Shown one piece after another: positions 54,967-63,899 of a DNA stretch of 64,000 nt (the first letter of the stretch is position 1; every line of letters starts with the position of its first letter). The notes below the pieces were generated by a model. It searched no databases. It was given only the letters and a program-made list of their open reading frames with translations, and had not been told where the DNA came from. The translations under genes and the position numbers were made by a program. The stretch is from positions 2,356,001 through 2,420,000 of the forward strand of contig NZ_CP087723.1 of assembly GCF_024972735.1 (NCBI RefSeq), written 5' to 3'. Source of the DNA: Halalkaliarchaeum sp. AArc-CO. GTDB taxonomy: Archaea > Halobacteriota > Halobacteria > Halobacteriales > Haloferacaceae.

Positions 54967-56925
54967 TCAGATCTCGGTCACGTAGGCGTACTCCTCGGAG
55001 AGCGCCTGGGCGTCCTCGGGGAGCAGCGCGATGACGAGGTGATCGACGTACTCCTCGAAGTAGTCGACGACGGCGGCGATGCGCTCGGAGTCAATCGCCT
55101 CCAGTGAGTCCAGAAGCATCACCGGGAGAATCTCGTGAACGTCGTGGACGAGATACCCCGCGAGCGCGAACACGAGCCCGGTCACCTCGCGTTCGCTCTC
55201 CGAGAGGTGATCGACGGTGTCCCGGTAGGCCGTGCCGTCGGCCGACCGGACGACGTGGAGGTCGAACGCCGTCCGATCGACGGACCGGCGACCCTCTCTG
55301 ACGGTCTCCTCGCGGCGCTCGATCCAGATCCGGTCGATGTTTTCGTACTCCAGGATCTCCAGGATGGCGTCGATGTGCTCGTTGAACGACTCGACCGCTT
55401 CGGCCTCCAGTCGATCGACTCGAGTCCGGAGGTCGGCGAGCTCGTCGGTGATCTGCTCGCGGCGGGTCGAAAGCTCCTCGCGGGCGTCGGTGGCGTTTTC
55501 GCGCTCTTCGATATCGTCTTCGACGCTTTCGAGTTCGTTTTGGAGTCGCCCGACCTCAAGTTCCAGCCGGTTCGCCTCCCTGTGGCGGTCGAGCACCTCG
55601 CTGTAGTTGGTCTCCTCGAAGGATTCGGTTTGCTCTTCGAGCCCCTCGATCTCGGATTCGAGCGCCTCACGCTTTTCCTCGAGCGTTTCGATCCGTTCCC
55701 GGGAGGAGTCCAGTTCCGTCTCGATCCGCTCGAGACGCCGTTCGTTGCGTTCCCGCTGTCGCTTTCGTTGCCGGAGCTGTTGCCGCTCGTCGGTGAGGTC
55801 GTCGATCCGCGATTCGAGTTCGTTTCGCTGTGAGAGCTGATCCTTCCTGAGCTCCCGGAGACGATCGAGCGTTCCCTCGATCCGGTCGACTTCGACATCG
55901 GAACCGCAGGTCCAGCAGACGGTCGTGTCGGCCGACAGCAGTTCGTCGGTGACCGCCCCGTCGCCGTCGGCCCGGCCGTCGGCGTCTGAAGCCTGGAAAA
56001 CGCGTTCGACTGTCGCGTCGTCCTCTTCGAGCAGCTCCTCGTTGAAGCTGATGACGCTTTGCAGTTTGCCGATCGTCCCGTCGAGCGCCCGCTTTCTGTC
56101 GCGGAGCTCCTCGATCCGCCCCTCGAGTTGATCGACGCTCCGATCGTCGTCGAGTTCGTCCCCCTCGTCGGTCTGCAGCTCCTCGCGTTCGGCAGTGAGC
56201 TCCTGGATCGTCGCCCGTTCGGTTTCGAGCTCGAACTCGACGTCCTCGAGCCGGGACTGGGCGTCCCGCAGTTCGGAGAACAGCTCCTCGAGCTCCTCTT
56301 TTCGGGTCCGGCTCTCCTCGATGTCGGCGTCGAGCCCGTCGAGTTCGGACTCGACCTCTGCCAGCTCCTCGCGCGTTTCCTCCAGTTCCGTCTCCAGGCT
56401 CCGTTTCTTCGACTCCAGTTCGGGCAGGTCCTCCTCGAACTGTTCGAGCCGGGAGATCTCCTGGTCGATCTCGCGTTTCTCGGACTCGAGTTCGTCGATC
56501 TCCCGTTCGATCTCGGCGGTGTCGACCGGCCGCATGATCACCTCACGGAGGTCGTCGCCCCGCTGGATCGCCCGTCGGGCCTCGTTGTCCTCGAGCAGGA
56601 ACGCAAACAGGTCCGCGAGCTCGGGATCCTGGAGGTAAGGATCGCCGTCGAACGCGACGGTTCCGTTCCGTCGGGTCAGCGTACGGCTGTACGTTTCCCC
56701 CTCCAGCTGCAGTTCCACTCGACCCTCGTCGGCGTCGGCCTTCAGGGAGGGCTTCTCGCTGCCGAACGCCGCCATCAACGCCTGGAGAAACGAAGTTCGG
56801 TTCGTCGCGTTCCGGCCGGTCAGGACGGCGACTCCGGACGGAAGCGTTACCTCCGTCCGGTCGATCCCGCCGACGTTTTCCGCGGTAACCGTCAGTGTCT
56901 CGTCCACTGACTTTTGTGAAGACAT
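54967..56925 (-). CDS. Archaea-specific SMC-related protein
   Basis: 652-residue coiled-coil ATPase-like protein resembling Rad50/SMC. Start MSSQKSVDETLTVTAENVGG. Its P-loop position reads LTGRNATNRTSFLQAL, with Arg where Lys is normal. Long coiled coils (about 135-310 and 345-530) flank a zinc-hook-like CWTCGSD near residue 335. The C-terminal ATPase half has LSESEREVTGLVFALAG (signature-like) and VMLLDSLEAID, where Ser follows the Walker B Asp instead of Glu. It is the usual partner of rdfA, which lies 41 bases upstream on the same strand. Role inferred: DNA or structural organisation linked to cell shape. Confidence 0.82.
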   Translation of the reverse strand: MSSQKSVDETLTVTAENVGGIDRTEVTLPSGVAVLTGRNATNRTSFLQALMAAFGSEKPSLKADADEGRVELQLEGETYSRTLTRRNGTVAFDGDPYLQDPELADLFAFLLEDNEARRAIQRGDDLREVIMRPVDTAEIEREIDELESEKREIDQEISRLEQFEEDLPELESKKRSLETELEETREELAEVESELDGLDADIEESRTRKEELEELFSELRDAQSRLEDVEFELETERATIQELTAEREELQTDEGDELDDDRSVDQLEGRIEELRDRKRALDGTIGKLQSVISFNEELLEEDDATVERVFQASDADGRADGDGAVTDELLSADTTVCWTCGSDVEVDRIEGTLDRLRELRKDQLSQRNELESRIDDLTDERQQLRQRKRQRERNERRLERIETELDSSRERIETLEEKREALESEIEGLEEQTESFEETNYSEVLDRHREANRLELEVGRLQNELESVEDDIEERENATDAREELSTRREQITDELADLRTRVDRLEAEAVESFNEHIDAILEILEYENIDRIWIERREETVREGRRSVDRTAFDLHVVRSADGTAYRDTVDHLSESEREVTGLVFALAGYLVHDVHEILPVMLLDSLEAIDSERIAAVVDYFEEYVDHLVIALLPEDAQALSEEYAYVTEI

Positions 56926-56966
56926 GTTGTTGTACAACCTAATTACAGGAACACGTACTTAAATAT

Positions 56967-57578
56967 TTACTCTCCGCCGCAGTCGCAGCCACCGTCCCGA
57001 ACCAGATCGACGAGCGCATAGTCGCGACCACACTCCTCGCAAACCGCCCGAACCTCCACGAACAGTTCGTACTCCCGGTCGGTCACCTCCCCGGATCGGA
57101 CGAGCCCGTCGAGAGTCGACTGGGCGACTGCAGCGGTACGCCCCTCGAGGCGCTGGAGGGTCTCTACTTTCCGTTCTGGATCGACCGATCGGTCCTCGAG
57201 CTCCGCTTCCCGATAGTCTCGAAGATACGAATGGACGGCCTGATGTGTGACGAAGTTACTCCGGAGCTCCTCGACGTCGACTCCCTCCCGTTCGAGTTCT
57301 CGCTCCTTCCGTAGGACGTCTGCACGGGGGACGTCGTCGTCCGTGAGGACGCGATAGGTGCTCTCTACGTCGTACTCGATCGCGACCACGTCGGCGTCCC
57401 GGAGCGTCGCCTCCAGAACGGCGCGGTTGAACTGGTCCGCGAGATCCCGGAGACTGGTCCGTTCCCCGTCGACGCCGAGCCACTCGGCCTCCAGTCGGTC
57501 GCCCCATCCATCGAGTTCGTGCTCCTCGATCACGCGGGCAACCTTGCTGTCGGGCCGGTCTGTCGATTCCGTTCCCAT
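56967..57578 (-). CDS. rdfA: Rod-determining factor RdfA-type protein
   Basis: 203 residues. The signature SKVARVIEEHELDGWGDRLE followed by SLRDLADQFNRAVLEATLRD, then VESTYRVLTDDDV and NFVTHQAVHSYLRDY, matches the haloarchaeal RdfA family, of which a Haloferax volcanii member is needed for rod shape. A C-terminal zinc ribbon is formed by CEECG and CDCGGE. Haloarchaea often hold several copies, so whether this one governs shape is not known. Four GTAACG motifs cluster upstream (57600-57646). Confidence 0.82.
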   Translation of the reverse strand: MGTESTDRPDSKVARVIEEHELDGWGDRLEAEWLGVDGERTSLRDLADQFNRAVLEATLRDADVVAIEYDVESTYRVLTDDDVPRADVLRKERELEREGVDVEELRSNFVTHQAVHSYLRDYREAELEDRSVDPERKVETLQRLEGRTAAVAQSTLDGLVRSGEVTDREYELFVEVRAVCEECGRDYALVDLVRDGGCDCGGE

Positions 57579-57599
57579 ACGGTACGCCTCTCACCACTA

Positions 57600-57646
57600 C
57601 GTTACAAAGGTAACGGTGTAACGAGGACACACATATGACTGTAACG
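57600..57646. promoter_or_regulatory. Clustered GTAACG/CGTTAC motifs upstream of rdfA
   Basis: CGTTAC-aaag-GTAACG forms a palindrome (57600-57615); further GTAACG copies lie at 57618-57623 and 57641-57646. The palindrome sits where the rdfA TATA box would be expected, 22-37 bases before the ATG, so it may be a repressor site. Confidence 0.45.
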
Positions 57647-57856
57647 GGACACGTCGCGTCGCCGCCGGGCGTTCCAGTCACAACCGAACCGGCCCGGAGA
57701 CGGAAACCTCGGCGAATACGGATCGTTCGTGCATTGCAAAAGTATTCCAACGAAAGTGAAACAACGTCTCCCCGGTGTACCCCGTTTTTATCGGTTGTTC
57801 GGATATGACAAATAGCAACCGTGAGCGTGGATGGGTCCCTGGAACAACTCGATAAC

Positions 57857-58630
57857 TCAAAACGAGGCCGTCTGGACGCTCAGTTCGATCACGTTCGCGG
57901 CCTGCATCACCCGTTCGGGCAGTTCCTCGCGGAAGCGGTCCCCTTTCAGCCGGCTCACCGGGCCGGAAACGCTGATGGCGCCCACTACCCCGGCGGTGTC
58001 GATTGGGGCTCCGACGGCACGGAGCCCATCGATCTCCTCTTCGTCGTTCAGCGCGTACCCCCGCTCCCGAATCTGTTCGAGGCGATCGAACAGCTCTCCG
58101 CGGGAGGTGATCGTGTTTCCGGTCCGCTCGGGGAGACCGTACGCGTCGACGATGTCGTCGACCCGGGACTCGGAAAGACACGAGAGGATCGATTTTCCCG
58201 CCGCGGAGTAGTGGAGGTGGTCCTCCTTCTGGAGGTTCATGTCGTGGTACGGCTGACCGACCGCGTTGTCGCCGCGAGACTTGTAAATGTGGAAGCCGCG
58301 CCCCCGCTCTTCCGCCATGAGGTGGGCGTACTCGCCTGTCGCCTCCGCGAGGGCGTCGGTTTCGTCCCGGCCAGCCCCGTAAAGCGGGCGTTGCCGCTTT
58401 ACGTACTCTCCGAACGTGATGAACCGCAGGCCGAGTCGGTACTCGTCGCCCTGCTGTGTGACGACGCCGTTCGACTCGAGCGTGTTCAGATGCGTGTGGA
58501 CCGCACCTTTCGAGAGTTCCAGCGCATCGGCGAGTTCGGTGACCCCGGCCCCCTCCCGATCCGCGAGCGCCCGTACGATCTGGAAGCTCCTGTTTACGGT
58601 CTGTACCTCCCGCCCGTTGTGGTCGTCCAT
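57857..58630 (-). CDS. IclR family transcriptional regulator, second copy
   Basis: 257 residues with N-terminal winged helix (VTELADALELSKGAVHTHLN, TLESNGVVTQ) and C-terminal effector domain (YSAAGKSILSCLSE, ISVSGPVSRLKGDRF). Similar to the regulator at 53938 but clearly distinct. A TATA-like CGATTAAGG on the minus strand near 58651-58659 gives a leaderless start. Likely target: the divergent MoaD/flavoprotein genes or the AOR/BCCT genes to the right; effector unknown. Confidence 0.92.
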   Translation of the reverse strand: MDDHNGREVQTVNRSFQIVRALADREGAGVTELADALELSKGAVHTHLNTLESNGVVTQQGDEYRLGLRFITFGEYVKRQRPLYGAGRDETDALAEATGEYAHLMAEERGRGFHIYKSRGDNAVGQPYHDMNLQKEDHLHYSAAGKSILSCLSESRVDDIVDAYGLPERTGNTITSRGELFDRLEQIRERGYALNDEEEIDGLRAVGAPIDTAGVVGAISVSGPVSRLKGDRFREELPERVMQAANVIELSVQTASF

Positions 58631-58898
58631 GATCCGATGTTCTTCGAATGCGCCTTAATCGTTTTCATACTACAAACACCAACGTGGAGTTCTGCATAAC
58701 TCTCTTCCCGTCGTTTCGGAACTCGCGAGGGAATTCCGGCGGAAACGACCCGTACGCTTCGACGCTACGGGTAGTCGGCCGGATCGTGGACAAAGTGTCG
58801 ACGGTGGAAGCACAGTAGCGTTCACATATGACAAACGGAACTCGACGAGTCGAGGGGAACGGGAAACTGACTTGTAGGGACGGTGGCAAGGTGATCGC

Positions 58899-59204
58899 GT
58901 GCCAGTCGAGATACGCCTGTACGGCCGGCTGCGCGACGCGGCCGGCGTCAAGTCCGTCACGAGAACCCCTCCGGAGGGAACGACCGTCTCGACACTCCTC
59001 GAGTCCCTCGGGAAGGAGTATCCGGAGCTCGCCGAACAGCTGTTCGACGACGACGGAACGGTTCGGAACCGCGTGATCGTCCGAAAGAACCGGACGACGC
59101 TCGACGCGCTTTCGGTCCCCGTCGACGATGGGGATCGGATCGCTGTCGCGACGCAAGTCGTCGGCGGGGGACACACGCCACCAGGGACGGGTTTCGACCA
59201 GTAA
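58899..59204 (+). CDS. MoaD/ThiS-like sulfur carrier with C-terminal tail
   Basis: 101-residue beta-grasp protein (MPVEIRLYGRLRDAAGVKSV, GTTVSTLLESLGKEYPELAE, VDDGDRIAVATQVVGGG). The start is a GTG; no in-frame ATG is near. MoaD carriers normally end in Gly-Gly, but here ten residues (HTPPGTGFDQ) follow the glycines, so it would need trimming before activation or may not act as a carrier. MoaD-like proteins commonly accompany tungsten-pterin oxidoreductases, and an AOR gene lies 1.3 kb to the right. Confidence 0.78.
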   Translation: MPVEIRLYGRLRDAAGVKSVTRTPPEGTTVSTLLESLGKEYPELAEQLFDDDGTVRNRVIVRKNRTTLDALSVPVDDGDRIAVATQVVGGGHTPPGTGFDQ

Positions 59205-59251
59205 CGCCGTCGGCGGTACTTTTTTAGACGCCACCACAGTCATAGCGAGAT

Positions 59252-60439
59252 ATGGAGACAGCAGAGAGACTCCCTAGTGCAGTCGACGTCATCATCGTCG
59301 GCGGCGGCATCGTCGGGACCAGCGCGGCGTACTTTCTCGCCACCGAAACCGACCGCAAGACCCTGTTGATCGAACGCGACGGGATCGCCAGCGGATCGAC
59401 CGGTGACTCCTCGGCGATCATCAGACACCACTACGGCGACCGAGAAACCTACTCGCGACTGGCCGACTGGAGCCACGAGTTCTTCCGGAACTTCGAAGAG
59501 CGGACTGGCGAACCGATCGCGTACACGGACAACCCTCTTGTCAGGCTCGGAAAGAACGGCGAACCGTCCGGGGAGTACGCGCAGGCGGGGTACGAGACGC
59601 TCTCGGAACTCGGGATTCCCGTGAGCCGATACGGCCGGGCGGAACTCGAACGCCGATACCCGATGTTGTCGGTCGAGGACGTCGACTTCGCGGTGAGCGA
59701 CGACACCGCGGCGTACTCGGACGCCTCCGACGTCGCGGGGGGGTTCGCCCGGGCGGCCCAGCGGGAGGGGGCGACCGTCGTTACCGACGTCGAGGCAGAG
59801 GACCTGCTGACCGAAGACGGCGGAATTGTCGGCATCGAAACGGACGCCGGACCGATCCAGACCGACGACGTGATCGTCGCCGCCGGACCCTGGAGCGGTC
59901 GGATCGCCGGCTGGGTCGGCGTCGACATCCCGATGCGGCTCACCCGAGAGCAGATCCTGCTGCTGGAACCTCCCGAGGAGTTCGATGCAGCCAAACTCGA
60001 GAACCTGCCGACGACGGGAAAACCGGACGCGGACTGGTACCTGCGGCCGGACTTCGGGGAGGGCGTGTTGATCGCGACTCACCACGTCGGGGAAACGGTC
60101 GATCCGGACACCTACAAGCGCGACCCCGACGAGGAGACAATCCTGAAGTTCATCGAGGAACTCGAAGAGTTCGCTCCGGGGCTCGCCGACTCGAAGCTCC
60201 GCGGGGGCTACTGCGGGGTGTACTCGGATACGCCCGACCGCGGGTTCGTCATCGATCAGGCGGGCCCCGACGGCTGTTACTTCGCCTGCGGGTTCTCCGG
60301 ACACGGGTTCAAAACCGCGCCGGCAGTCGGGTCGATACTCGCAGATCTCCTGACGGAGGGAGACTCGGAGCTGGCGGACCTCGAGGAGTTCTCGCTGGAA
60401 CGGTTCGAGGAGCAGACGAAACCGACAGCGAACGATTGA
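59252..60439 (+). CDS. FAD-dependent oxidoreductase (sarcosine oxidase/DadA-like)
   Basis: 395-residue flavoprotein of the DAO superfamily. FAD-binding VDVIIVGGGIVGTSAAYFLA (residues 11-30), then GIASGSTGDSSAIIRHHYGD, the second flavin region VIVAAGPWSG, and the C-terminal FACGFSGHGFKTAPAVG. The last resembles the GFSGHGFK signature of sarcosine, dimethylglycine and glycine oxidases, where flavin is attached or contacted. Substrate is probably an N-methylated or simple amino acid. TATA ACTTTTTTA (59217-59225) is 30 bases before the ATG, so it has its own leaderless promoter. Confidence 0.87.
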   Translation: METAERLPSAVDVIIVGGGIVGTSAAYFLATETDRKTLLIERDGIASGSTGDSSAIIRHHYGDRETYSRLADWSHEFFRNFEERTGEPIAYTDNPLVRLGKNGEPSGEYAQAGYETLSELGIPVSRYGRAELERRYPMLSVEDVDFAVSDDTAAYSDASDVAGGFARAAQREGATVVTDVEAEDLLTEDGGIVGIETDAGPIQTDDVIVAAGPWSGRIAGWVGVDIPMRLTREQILLLEPPEEFDAAKLENLPTTGKPDADWYLRPDFGEGVLIATHHVGETVDPDTYKRDPDEETILKFIEELEEFAPGLADSKLRGGYCGVYSDTPDRGFVIDQAGPDGCYFACGFSGHGFKTAPAVGSILADLLTEGDSELADLEEFSLERFEEQTKPTAND

Positions 60440-60491
60440 GCGGGGGATCGATTGGACGATCGTTCCTCCGTTTTCCCACCACGGAGTGCCC

Positions 60492-62168
60492 TCAGCCGTT
60501 CGACTGGATCCGTTCGTCCGGAACGGTACCGTCGGTGTTCCATCCGCGACGTTCGTAGTACTCCTCGATCGCGCCCTCGATCCCCGGGATCTCGTAGGGA
60601 ACCCCGTCGTCAGCTCGGTCGCGTCCGCGCTGGTTGTTGAAGTGGCGCTCGAGTTCGACGACCCGGGTTCCGACCGACATGAGTTCCTCGTAGTCGGCCT
60701 CCAGAAGCGTCGTGTACCGGTCGCGGTGGTCCTCCCCGTCCCAGGTTTCGAGCACGTAGTTCCGGGAGAACCGACAGAGGATCGCGCTGTCGTTTACCGC
60801 CTTCTGGTTTTCGACCTCGGGGAGGATCTCGGCTTTCCCCTCGACGGTCTCGGGTTCGTCGGCCTGGAAGTAGTCGTAGATGTTCATCGCCGAGTACATG
60901 TGGTCGGCCCCGTGGTTGGAAACGGCGTAGCTCAACGCGAGCCCGTGACAGACCCGACCGTCGTGGGCCGGGAACTCGAGTCCCTTGACCGTCCAGTTTT
61001 CAACCCCCAGCTCTGGTGCACACCGGTCGACTCCTTGTGCGAGGAGATCCCCGTCTCCCTCGCGGTCGGCGATCTTCCGGATCAACTCGTGGACGAGATC
61101 GGCGTCCCCAAACCCGCCTTCGGCGTCGAGATACGCGCCGATCGTGACACCCGCACTGATTGTGTCGAGACCGAGTTCGTCACACAGGTCGTTCGACTGC
61201 ATGACGTCGACGACATCGTCGACCAGGAGGTTGGAGCCGAACGAAAACACCGTCTCGAACTCCGGACCCTCCGTCTCGAGTCCAGTGTCCTCGTCGCGTG
61301 TCGGCAGTTTGCAGGCGAACGTACACGCCGAACAGGTAGCGGTGTCGTACTTCTTCTCCTCGACGCGGTCGCCCGAGATCCCCTCGACGCCCTCGTCGAA
61401 CTCGGTGCGCTCGAAGTATCTGGTCGGAAGCGAGAACTCGTCGTTGACCCACTCCGTCTCGAAGGCGGTGCCCTGGGTTTTCATGATGTGGTCGTCGGTG
61501 GCCGCCTCGCGGGTGATCTCGCCGGCTGCGTCGGGGAGTTCGATCTCCCGGTCCGTGTCCCCCTCGAAGGTGAGGCATTTGACGTTTTTCGATCCGAGCA
61601 CCGCACCGAGCCCGCCCCGACCGAACGCCCGGTGTTCGGACGTCATCACGCTCGCAAACCGGACCAGGTTCTCCCCGGCCGGGCCGATCGCTGCGACCTG
61701 CTCGTCGCCGTAATCCCGGTCGTCCATCGCGTCTGTCGTTTCACTCACCGTAGCAGCCTCGAGTTCGGGAACCGGCTCGAACTCGACCCCCTCGTCGGAA
61801 ACGTGCACCGCAAGCAGTTCGTCGGACGCACCCGTTATCTCGATTGCGCCGTATCCCGTCGCGTGCAGCGCCCTGGAGAGATACCCGCCCGCGTTCGAGG
61901 AGTGGAGGCCGTCGGTGAGCGGCGACAGCGCCGTGGCGTTCGTCCGGCCGGTGAACGCCATCGGCGCCGCCTGGAGCGGTCCGGTGGTGAAAAACAGGCT
62001 GTTCTCCGGCCCGAACGGATCCGCGTCGAACGGGATCCGTTCGTGGGCCAGCCGAACGGCGGCCCCTCGGCCCCCGATAAACCGTTTCAAGATCCCGTCG
62101 ATGTCGACGGTGGCTGTACTGCAATCGCTCACGTCCACTGAAAGCAGTGGCCCCTCGAGGTGGAGCAT
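60492..62168 (-). CDS. Aldehyde ferredoxin oxidoreductase (tungsten type)
   Basis: Oxidises an aldehyde to its acid and reduces ferredoxin, using W-bis-pterin and a 4Fe-4S cluster. 558 residues from ATG 62168 (MLHLEGPLLSVDVSD); the 35-residue upstream extension is Arg-rich and rejected. Family markers: FIGGRGAAVRLAHE, FTGRTNATALSPLTDG and RFGRGGLGAVLGSKNVK-like AFGRGGLGAVLGSKNVK. Cluster ligands CSACTFAC lie near 277-284, with the fourth Cys probably in DSAILCRF. Length is slightly below the usual 600. Substrate unknown; formaldehyde fits the flavoprotein next door. The BCCT gene upstream on the same strand ends 105 bases away. Confidence 0.92.
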   Translation of the reverse strand: MLHLEGPLLSVDVSDCSTATVDIDGILKRFIGGRGAAVRLAHERIPFDADPFGPENSLFFTTGPLQAAPMAFTGRTNATALSPLTDGLHSSNAGGYLSRALHATGYGAIEITGASDELLAVHVSDEGVEFEPVPELEAATVSETTDAMDDRDYGDEQVAAIGPAGENLVRFASVMTSEHRAFGRGGLGAVLGSKNVKCLTFEGDTDREIELPDAAGEITREAATDDHIMKTQGTAFETEWVNDEFSLPTRYFERTEFDEGVEGISGDRVEEKKYDTATCSACTFACKLPTRDEDTGLETEGPEFETVFSFGSNLLVDDVVDVMQSNDLCDELGLDTISAGVTIGAYLDAEGGFGDADLVHELIRKIADREGDGDLLAQGVDRCAPELGVENWTVKGLEFPAHDGRVCHGLALSYAVSNHGADHMYSAMNIYDYFQADEPETVEGKAEILPEVENQKAVNDSAILCRFSRNYVLETWDGEDHRDRYTTLLEADYEELMSVGTRVVELERHFNNQRGRDRADDGVPYEIPGIEGAIEEYYERRGWNTDGTVPDERIQSNG

Positions 62169-62273
62169 ATCCCTACGTCGACGCCTCGTTTCAAGTAAGT
62201 ACCGCTCGCCGCCAGTATGGAACAGGAGAAGACAGCCAAAATCAGATCGGGAAGTTCCCGCCGGAGTCGCCAC

Positions 62274-63890
62274 TCAGTCGTCGTCCGCCGCCGTAAACTC
62301 GTCCCGGGCGGAGACGACAGGGATCTCCTCTTCGGACTGAAGGAATATCGGCCGTTCGCCCCCGAACGTAACGATCATGTTCAACATCCCGAGGAACAGG
62401 ACGATCCCGAACGGCGTCCCGAGGATGATCGCCGCCGCCTGCACCGCGTCGACGCCGCCGACGACCATCAACATCGACGCCAACATCCCGATGAGGGCGG
62501 CCCAGATGACCCGGTTGATCGTCGAGGGACTCTCGGCGCCGCCGGTGGTGAGCATCCCCAGCGCCAGCGTCGAGGAGTCCGCCGAGGTGATGAGGAACGT
62601 CGTGATCAACACGAGGAACATCACCGTGAGCAGTTCTCCGAGCGGAAGCGCCTCGAACATCGGGTAGCCGGCTGCGGCCTCGTCGCCGCCGTACTCGCCG
62701 ATGACAGCGAGAACGTCGGCCTGTCCGGTTTCCTGCATGAAGATCGACGTGCCGCCCATCGTGGCGAACCACGGGATCGTGATCCCCGTCGAGGCGAACA
62801 CGCCGGTAAACGCGACCTGACGGACGGTCCGACCCTTCGAAATGCGGGCGATGAACAGCCCGACGAACGGTGCCCACGAGAACCACCACGCCCAGTAGAA
62901 CACCGTCCAGCTACCCACGAACCACGCGGGTTCGGCCCCCTCGGCGTTCGTGTACAGGCTCATCGTGATGAACTCGTTGATGTAGCCGCCGAGGGCCTCG
63001 GTCCCGGCGGTCATGATGTACGACGTCGGCCCCAGGAGAAACGCCGCGATCATCAACACGAAGAACAGCACCATGTTGAAGTGAGAGACCCGACGGATCC
63101 CCCGGCGGACCCCAGCGGCGACCGAGAGGGTAAAGCCAACGGTCAATCCGGTGATGACCAGTACGGTGCCGAGGTCGCCGACCTGGACGCCCGCGACGTA
63201 GTTCAACCCCACGAGGAACTGGGAGCCGACGAGTCCGAGCGTCGTCGCCACCCCGCCGATCGTCGTGAGCACGGCGACGACGTCAATCACCTTTGCCCAG
63301 AAGCCGTCCAAGTTGTCCAGTCCGACCCACGGTGCGATCACCGTCGAGATGCGCAACGGCGCGTCGTGACGGTAGGCGTAGAAGGCGATCGGGAGCGCCA
63401 TGATGATGTACACCGTCCATGCGGAGATCCCCCAATGGAAGAAGGTGTACTGGAGCGCCCCGACTGCGGCCTCGGAGGTCATTCCGTCGGCGCCGACCAG
63501 CGGCGACGGCGTCTCGTAGTGGAAGATCGCCTCCGCGGGCCCCCAGAAGACAATCCCCGCGGCGATCGCCGCCGAGTACAGCATCACGAAGTACGACAGG
63601 AACGTGAACTCGGGTTCCTGACCGTCCTTGCCGAGTTTGATCTTCCCCCACGGACTCAAGATCAGGAAGATCACGAAGACCACGAACACGAACATGATCA
63701 TCAGGTAAAACCAGCTGAGCTGTTCCCAGAGGAGATCGTTGATGCTCCACATGATCTCCGTCGCCGCCCCCTCACGGAAGATAAACGCCGCGACCGCAAG
63801 CGACGCGACGACGACGCCGATGCCGAACGTCAGCCCGTCGACCTCGTTCGTAAACTGTTCGACCATCCCTCGAGATCGTTCTTGACTCAT
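62274..63890 (-). CDS. BCCT family transporter, second copy
   Basis: 538-residue twelve-helix symporter. Starts MSQERSRGMVEQFTNEVDG. Helix 8 signature: FYWAWWFSWAPFVGLFIARI followed by SKGRTVRQ. The helix 3 region is GIVFWGPAEAIFHY, different from the first copy, so the two likely differ in substrate or ion coupling. A purine-rich GAGGTGA just before the ATG (63895-63901 on the plus strand as TCACCTC) is a Shine-Dalgarno-like site, unlike the leaderless genes nearby, which suggests this gene is internal to an operon that starts beyond the right edge. Confidence 0.92.
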   Translation of the reverse strand: MSQERSRGMVEQFTNEVDGLTFGIGVVVASLAVAAFIFREGAATEIMWSINDLLWEQLSWFYLMIMFVFVVFVIFLILSPWGKIKLGKDGQEPEFTFLSYFVMLYSAAIAAGIVFWGPAEAIFHYETPSPLVGADGMTSEAAVGALQYTFFHWGISAWTVYIIMALPIAFYAYRHDAPLRISTVIAPWVGLDNLDGFWAKVIDVVAVLTTIGGVATTLGLVGSQFLVGLNYVAGVQVGDLGTVLVITGLTVGFTLSVAAGVRRGIRRVSHFNMVLFFVLMIAAFLLGPTSYIMTAGTEALGGYINEFITMSLYTNAEGAEPAWFVGSWTVFYWAWWFSWAPFVGLFIARISKGRTVRQVAFTGVFASTGITIPWFATMGGTSIFMQETGQADVLAVIGEYGGDEAAAGYPMFEALPLGELLTVMFLVLITTFLITSADSSTLALGMLTTGGAESPSTINRVIWAALIGMLASMLMVVGGVDAVQAAAIILGTPFGIVLFLGMLNMIVTFGGERPIFLQSEEEIPVVSARDEFTAADDD

Positions 63891-63899
63891 GATGTCACC

